NCBI RefSeq assembly: GCF_010093445.1
Contig: NZ_PDWW01000032.1
Coordinates: forward strand, 1-43,335
From: Pseudoxanthomonas japonensis
GTDB taxonomy: Bacteria > Pseudomonadota > Gammaproteobacteria > Xanthomonadales > Xanthomonadaceae
DNA length: 43,335 bases
Direction of reading: 5' to 3'
Below, piece after piece: positions 40,970 through 43,335 of the stretch; positions within the stretch are counted from its first letter, which is position 1, and each line of letters begins with the position of its first letter. The notes beneath the pieces are model-generated. The model did not search any database and was not told the DNA's origin. It worked only from the letters and a program-made list of their open reading frames with translations. Position numbers and translations under genes: made by a program.

Positions 40970-41775
40970 TGCTGCAACCGCTGTATTTCGGTCCACCGCA
41001 ACGGACCCTGTTCGGTATCCGGCACGTGCCCGCCGACGGCACGTCGGTGATCGGCGCGATGACCGTCGCGCCGCCGCTGCTGCAGGAAGGCATTTCCACC
41101 CAACGCGCGCTCTGGCAGCTGTGCGAGCAACTCGGCACCGCCGGCGTCGCGTCGCTGCGCTTCGACTGGTATGGCAACGGCGATGCGGGCGGCAGCGCGC
41201 ACCAGATGACCGTGGACGGGCTGGCGCAGGACGCCGCCGCTGCGATGGCGTGGTCGCAGGCGCAGGCGCAGGGACGTGCCCGTACGTTGTGCCTGCGCAG
41301 TGGCGCGCTCGGCGTGCTGCTGGCAGCCTCGCGTGCCGGCACGCCGGTCGATCTGGTGTTGTGGGAGCCGGTGCTGGACGGCGCGGCGATGTGCGACGAC
41401 TGGGAGCGCATGCATCGTGCGCAGGTCGACGACGTCGGCCGTTACCCGTTCGCGGCGCCTGCGATGGACGAGGACGAACGGCTGGGCTTCGACTTGGACG
41501 CGGCGTTCCTGCACGCACTCCAGGCCACCGACGCGCGCGACCTTGCATTGCCTCCCGGCAGTCGGGTGCTGGTGACGGGGTGGACGCTGTCGCCGGCGAC
41601 GCAGGCGTGGATCGAGCGGCGCGTCGCCGAGGGTGTGCGTGCGGAATGGTGGCCGCTGGAGACCGGCGACGCCCCGGACTGGAACGATCCCGCGCAGTTC
41701 GAGAACCAGGTGTTCCCCCGCCGTGGCGTGGCCAAACTGGCGGGCCGTCTGGCCGAGGCAGGCGAGTGGGGATGA
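40969..41775 (+). CDS. Alpha/beta-hydrolase-fold protein, catalytic triad incomplete
   Basis: This 268-residue protein has the fold pattern of small alpha/beta hydrolases: PPLLQEGISTQRALWQLCEQLGTAGVASLRFDWYGNGDAGGS is the strand-loop region after the first strands. The usual nucleophile elbow is CLRSGALG, with Ser111 not in a normal G-x-S-x-G. No catalytic His is visible near the C-terminus, where LETGDAPDWNDPAQF stands in its place. It resembles the hydrolase 2 group of exosortase A-associated EPS loci, which also lack a clear triad (from memory). ATG at 40969 uses the last base of the NRPS stop codon, so translation is coupled. A role in chain release or as a scaffold is inference. Confidence 0.75.
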
Positions 41776-42629
41776 TGGTGTCGCATTCAGGGGAAAACAT
41801 GCTGCAGGAAGGGGGCATCATCGAGACGGCGCACGTCTTCGGCGAGAGTCTGGTCGGCGTGCTGTCGCGGCCGCGCCAGATCGCGGAGGGGCGGCCGGCG
41901 GTGATCCTGCTCAATGCCGGGCTCGTGCAGCGTTCTGGTCCATTCCGTGTCTATGCGCAACTCGCGCGTGCGTTGGCCAGCTGCGGCTTCGTGGTGCTGC
42001 GCTTCGACCTGTCCGGGCGTGGCGACAGCGCCAACGCGGTTGGCGCAAGTCCCGGACCCGTGTTGAAGCAGCAGGAAGCGGATGCGGCCATGCAGCTGGT
42101 CACCGGGCTGACGGGTGTCGACCGCTTCGTCCTGTCCGGCATCTGCTCGGGTGCGGACGACGCATTCAGGCTTGCCGATGGCAACGCGCGCGTGGCGGGT
42201 ATCGTGCTGCTGGATGGCTATGCCTACCGCACGACCGGCTACAAGATCCGCCGCTACGGGCCAGGCCTGCTCGACGCGGGCAAGGTGATGCGCAGGGTAG
42301 GGCGCCTGTTCAAGCGCGACGAAGACGGTGAGCACGCGCTGGACGAAGGGGATTTCCGCGATTTCCCGTCGCCCGACGAAGCGGTCGCGCGGCTGCAGCG
42401 CCTGTCCGCCCGTGATGCGCGCGTGCTGCTGGTCTACACCGGCGGCGCGTTCCGCTATTTCAACCATGCGCGCCAGGCGCGTGAATGTTTCGGCGTGGCC
42501 ATGGACGCGCCGCAGGTCAGCCTGGAGTACTGGCCGGACTGCGACCACACCTTCTTCCAGCGCAAGGATCGGCTGCGGCTCAACACGCGTTTTTCGGCGT
42601 GGATGCGCGCGCAGTTTCCGGCCACCTGA
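41772..42629 (+). CDS. Alpha/beta hydrolase with cysteine at the nucleophile position
   Basis: This protein of about 285 residues has a full alpha/beta-hydrolase pattern: PAVILLNAGLVQRSGPFRVYAQLARALASCGFVVLRFDLSGRGDS, then the elbow LSGICSGADDAF, where Cys125 sits at the nucleophile position. A His is present in PDCDHTFFQ near the C-terminus. It is of the type seen beside EPS and exosortase A systems and near small-molecule synthetases. ATG at 41772 overlaps the preceding TGA (ATGA); ATG 41775 and ATG 41799 are other in-frame starts. With no thioesterase on the NRPS, it is the best candidate to hydrolyse or transfer the finished chain. Confidence 0.8.
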   Translation: MMVSHSGENMLQEGGIIETAHVFGESLVGVLSRPRQIAEGRPAVILLNAGLVQRSGPFRVYAQLARALASCGFVVLRFDLSGRGDSANAVGASPGPVLKQQEADAAMQLVTGLTGVDRFVLSGICSGADDAFRLADGNARVAGIVLLDGYAYRTTGYKIRRYGPGLLDAGKVMRRVGRLFKRDEDGEHALDEGDFRDFPSPDEAVARLQRLSARDARVLLVYTGGAFRYFNHARQARECFGVAMDAPQVSLEYWPDCDHTFFQRKDRLRLNTRFSAWMRAQFPAT

Positions 42630-42792
42630 TCGCGGTCGCCGGCGCGCGCAGGCCCTCTCTCCGCACCGCCTCCCCGAAGGTCCGTTCGTCGGGTGCACGT
42701 ACGTGCGCGTTCAAAAACGATGAACGCAACACAATCCGGCCACCCCCTGTCATGTGCAACCTCAGTCTAGCGTGTTAGACTCCCCTCCGAAA

Positions 42793-42830
42793 TCGATCAT
42801 AAATGATTGATTTTGAATGATTTTTCAAAA
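42793..42830. promoter_or_regulatory. Two adjacent AT-rich palindromes, candidate operator
   Basis: TCGATCAT/ATGATTGA (42793-42800 and 42803-42810, one mismatch, perfect inner ATCAT/ATGAT) is followed at once by TTTTGAA/TTCAAAA (42811-42817 and 42824-42830, perfect). The stretch is far richer in A/T than its surroundings and lies 49 bases before the beta-helix gene. It could bind a dimeric regulator. Confidence 0.45.
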
Positions 42831-42878
42831 ATGGTCACGGCGCAACAGGGGGCGCTGTCACGCTTTAACGGAGCTTTC

Positions 42879-43335
42879 ATGGCTATCGCCCCCCTGCGTC
42901 CCCGTTCCCTGTTCCCGGTCCTTCTGTTGTCCGCCGGTCTTTGCGTGAGTGTCCCCGCGCTGTCGGCGGAGTACTTCGTCTCGACGTCGGGCAACGACAG
43001 CAGCGGCAGCGGCACGCTGCAGAACCCCTACCGCACGGTCAAGCGCGCGATCAGCGCCGGCCGTGCCGGCGACACCATCACCCTGCGCGCCCCGGCCAAC
43101 AACCGCACCTACAACGAGTGCGATGTACGCCTGCGGCAGAAGATGACGCTGCAGACCTACGCCGGCGAAGGCAAGGCGCGCATCCACTGCGCGATCACCA
43201 CGGCCGATACGGTGACCATCCAGATCGACCCGGCGGCCTCGGGCAGCCGGCTGTCGAACCTGGAGATCAGCGGCGGCTACTACTACGGGATCATGCTGCA
43301 GACCAACTGGTACCAGGGCGGTCCTGCCACCGATA
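42879..43335 (+). CDS. Secreted right-handed beta-helix protein, 5' part
   Basis: The gene runs off the right edge, so about 152 codons are visible. The signal peptide RPRSLFPVLLLSAGLCVSVPALSA is followed by EYFVSTSGNDSSGSGTLQNPYRTVKRAISAGRAGDTITLRAP, the standard opening of parallel beta-helix proteins of the pectate-lyase fold. Strand repeats continue with SRLSNLEISGGYYYGIMLQTN. Such secreted proteins in EPS loci are often polysaccharide lyases or epimerases, but the catalytic part is outside the window. CGGAG about 5 bases before the ATG supports the start. It begins a new transcription unit 249 bases after the hydrolases. Confidence 0.8.
   Translation, partial: MAIAPLRPRSLFPVLLLSAGLCVSVPALSAEYFVSTSGNDSSGSGTLQNPYRTVKRAISAGRAGDTITLRAPANNRTYNECDVRLRQKMTLQTYAGEGKARIHCAITTADTVTIQIDPAASGSRLSNLEISGGYYYGIMLQTNWYQGGPATD

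Overview
The window is 43 kb of high-GC DNA that reads as the chromosome of a gammaproteobacterium of the Xanthomonadaceae/Lysobacteraceae (Pseudoxanthomonas, Luteimonas or Lysobacter type). The main reasons are the lexA-recA-recX-alaS-csrA gene order, a LexA operator of the Xanthomonadales type (TTAG-N6-TACTA) in front of lexA, a large TonB-dependent receptor, and a short inverted repeat of the REP kind common in these genomes. The genus is inferred. No search was run.

Positions 1 to about 24,320 are ordinary chromosomal backbone. They hold tRNA-Thr, radA, a secreted hypothetical protein, a ypjD-like membrane protein divergent from ffh, a class IV aminotransferase, the rpsP-rimM-trmD-rplS operon, a small lipoprotein, hslR, a yidB-like gene, katG with a candidate OxyR site, mutS, a TonB receptor, pncC, lexA-recA-recX, alaS, csrA, tRNA-Ser(GCT) and tRNA-Arg(ACG). 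Several strong hairpin terminators separate these units.

Positions 24,415 to 43,335 are an accessory biosynthetic region that starts directly after the tRNA-Arg terminator. It encodes a 4'-phosphopantetheinyl transferase, a polyprenyl-phosphate sugar transferase of the type linked to exosortase/PEP-CTERM exopolysaccharide loci, a hybrid NRPS-PKS (remnant C - A - PCP - KS - AT - ACP - aminotransferase), an NRPS (C - A - PCP - C - A - PCP, no thioesterase), two alpha/beta-hydrolase-fold proteins, and the start of a secreted beta-helix protein that runs off the window. The two synthetases and both hydrolases are joined by 1-4 base stop/start overlaps and are probably one transcript.

My reading of the adenylation pockets is Pro for module 1 (DVQFIAHVVK) and Gly for the last two modules (DILQMGLVWK and DILQLGMVWK). 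The AT has the malonyl motif HAFH. The predicted chain is therefore prolyl-malonyl, transaminated at the beta carbon to a 3-amino-3-(pyrrolidin-2-yl)propanoyl unit, then Gly-Gly. Release would need a partner enzyme, and the coupled hydrolases are the obvious candidates. The phosphopantetheinyl transferase would prime the four carrier domains. A small-molecule assembly line placed inside an exopolysaccharide locus is the most interesting part of the window.
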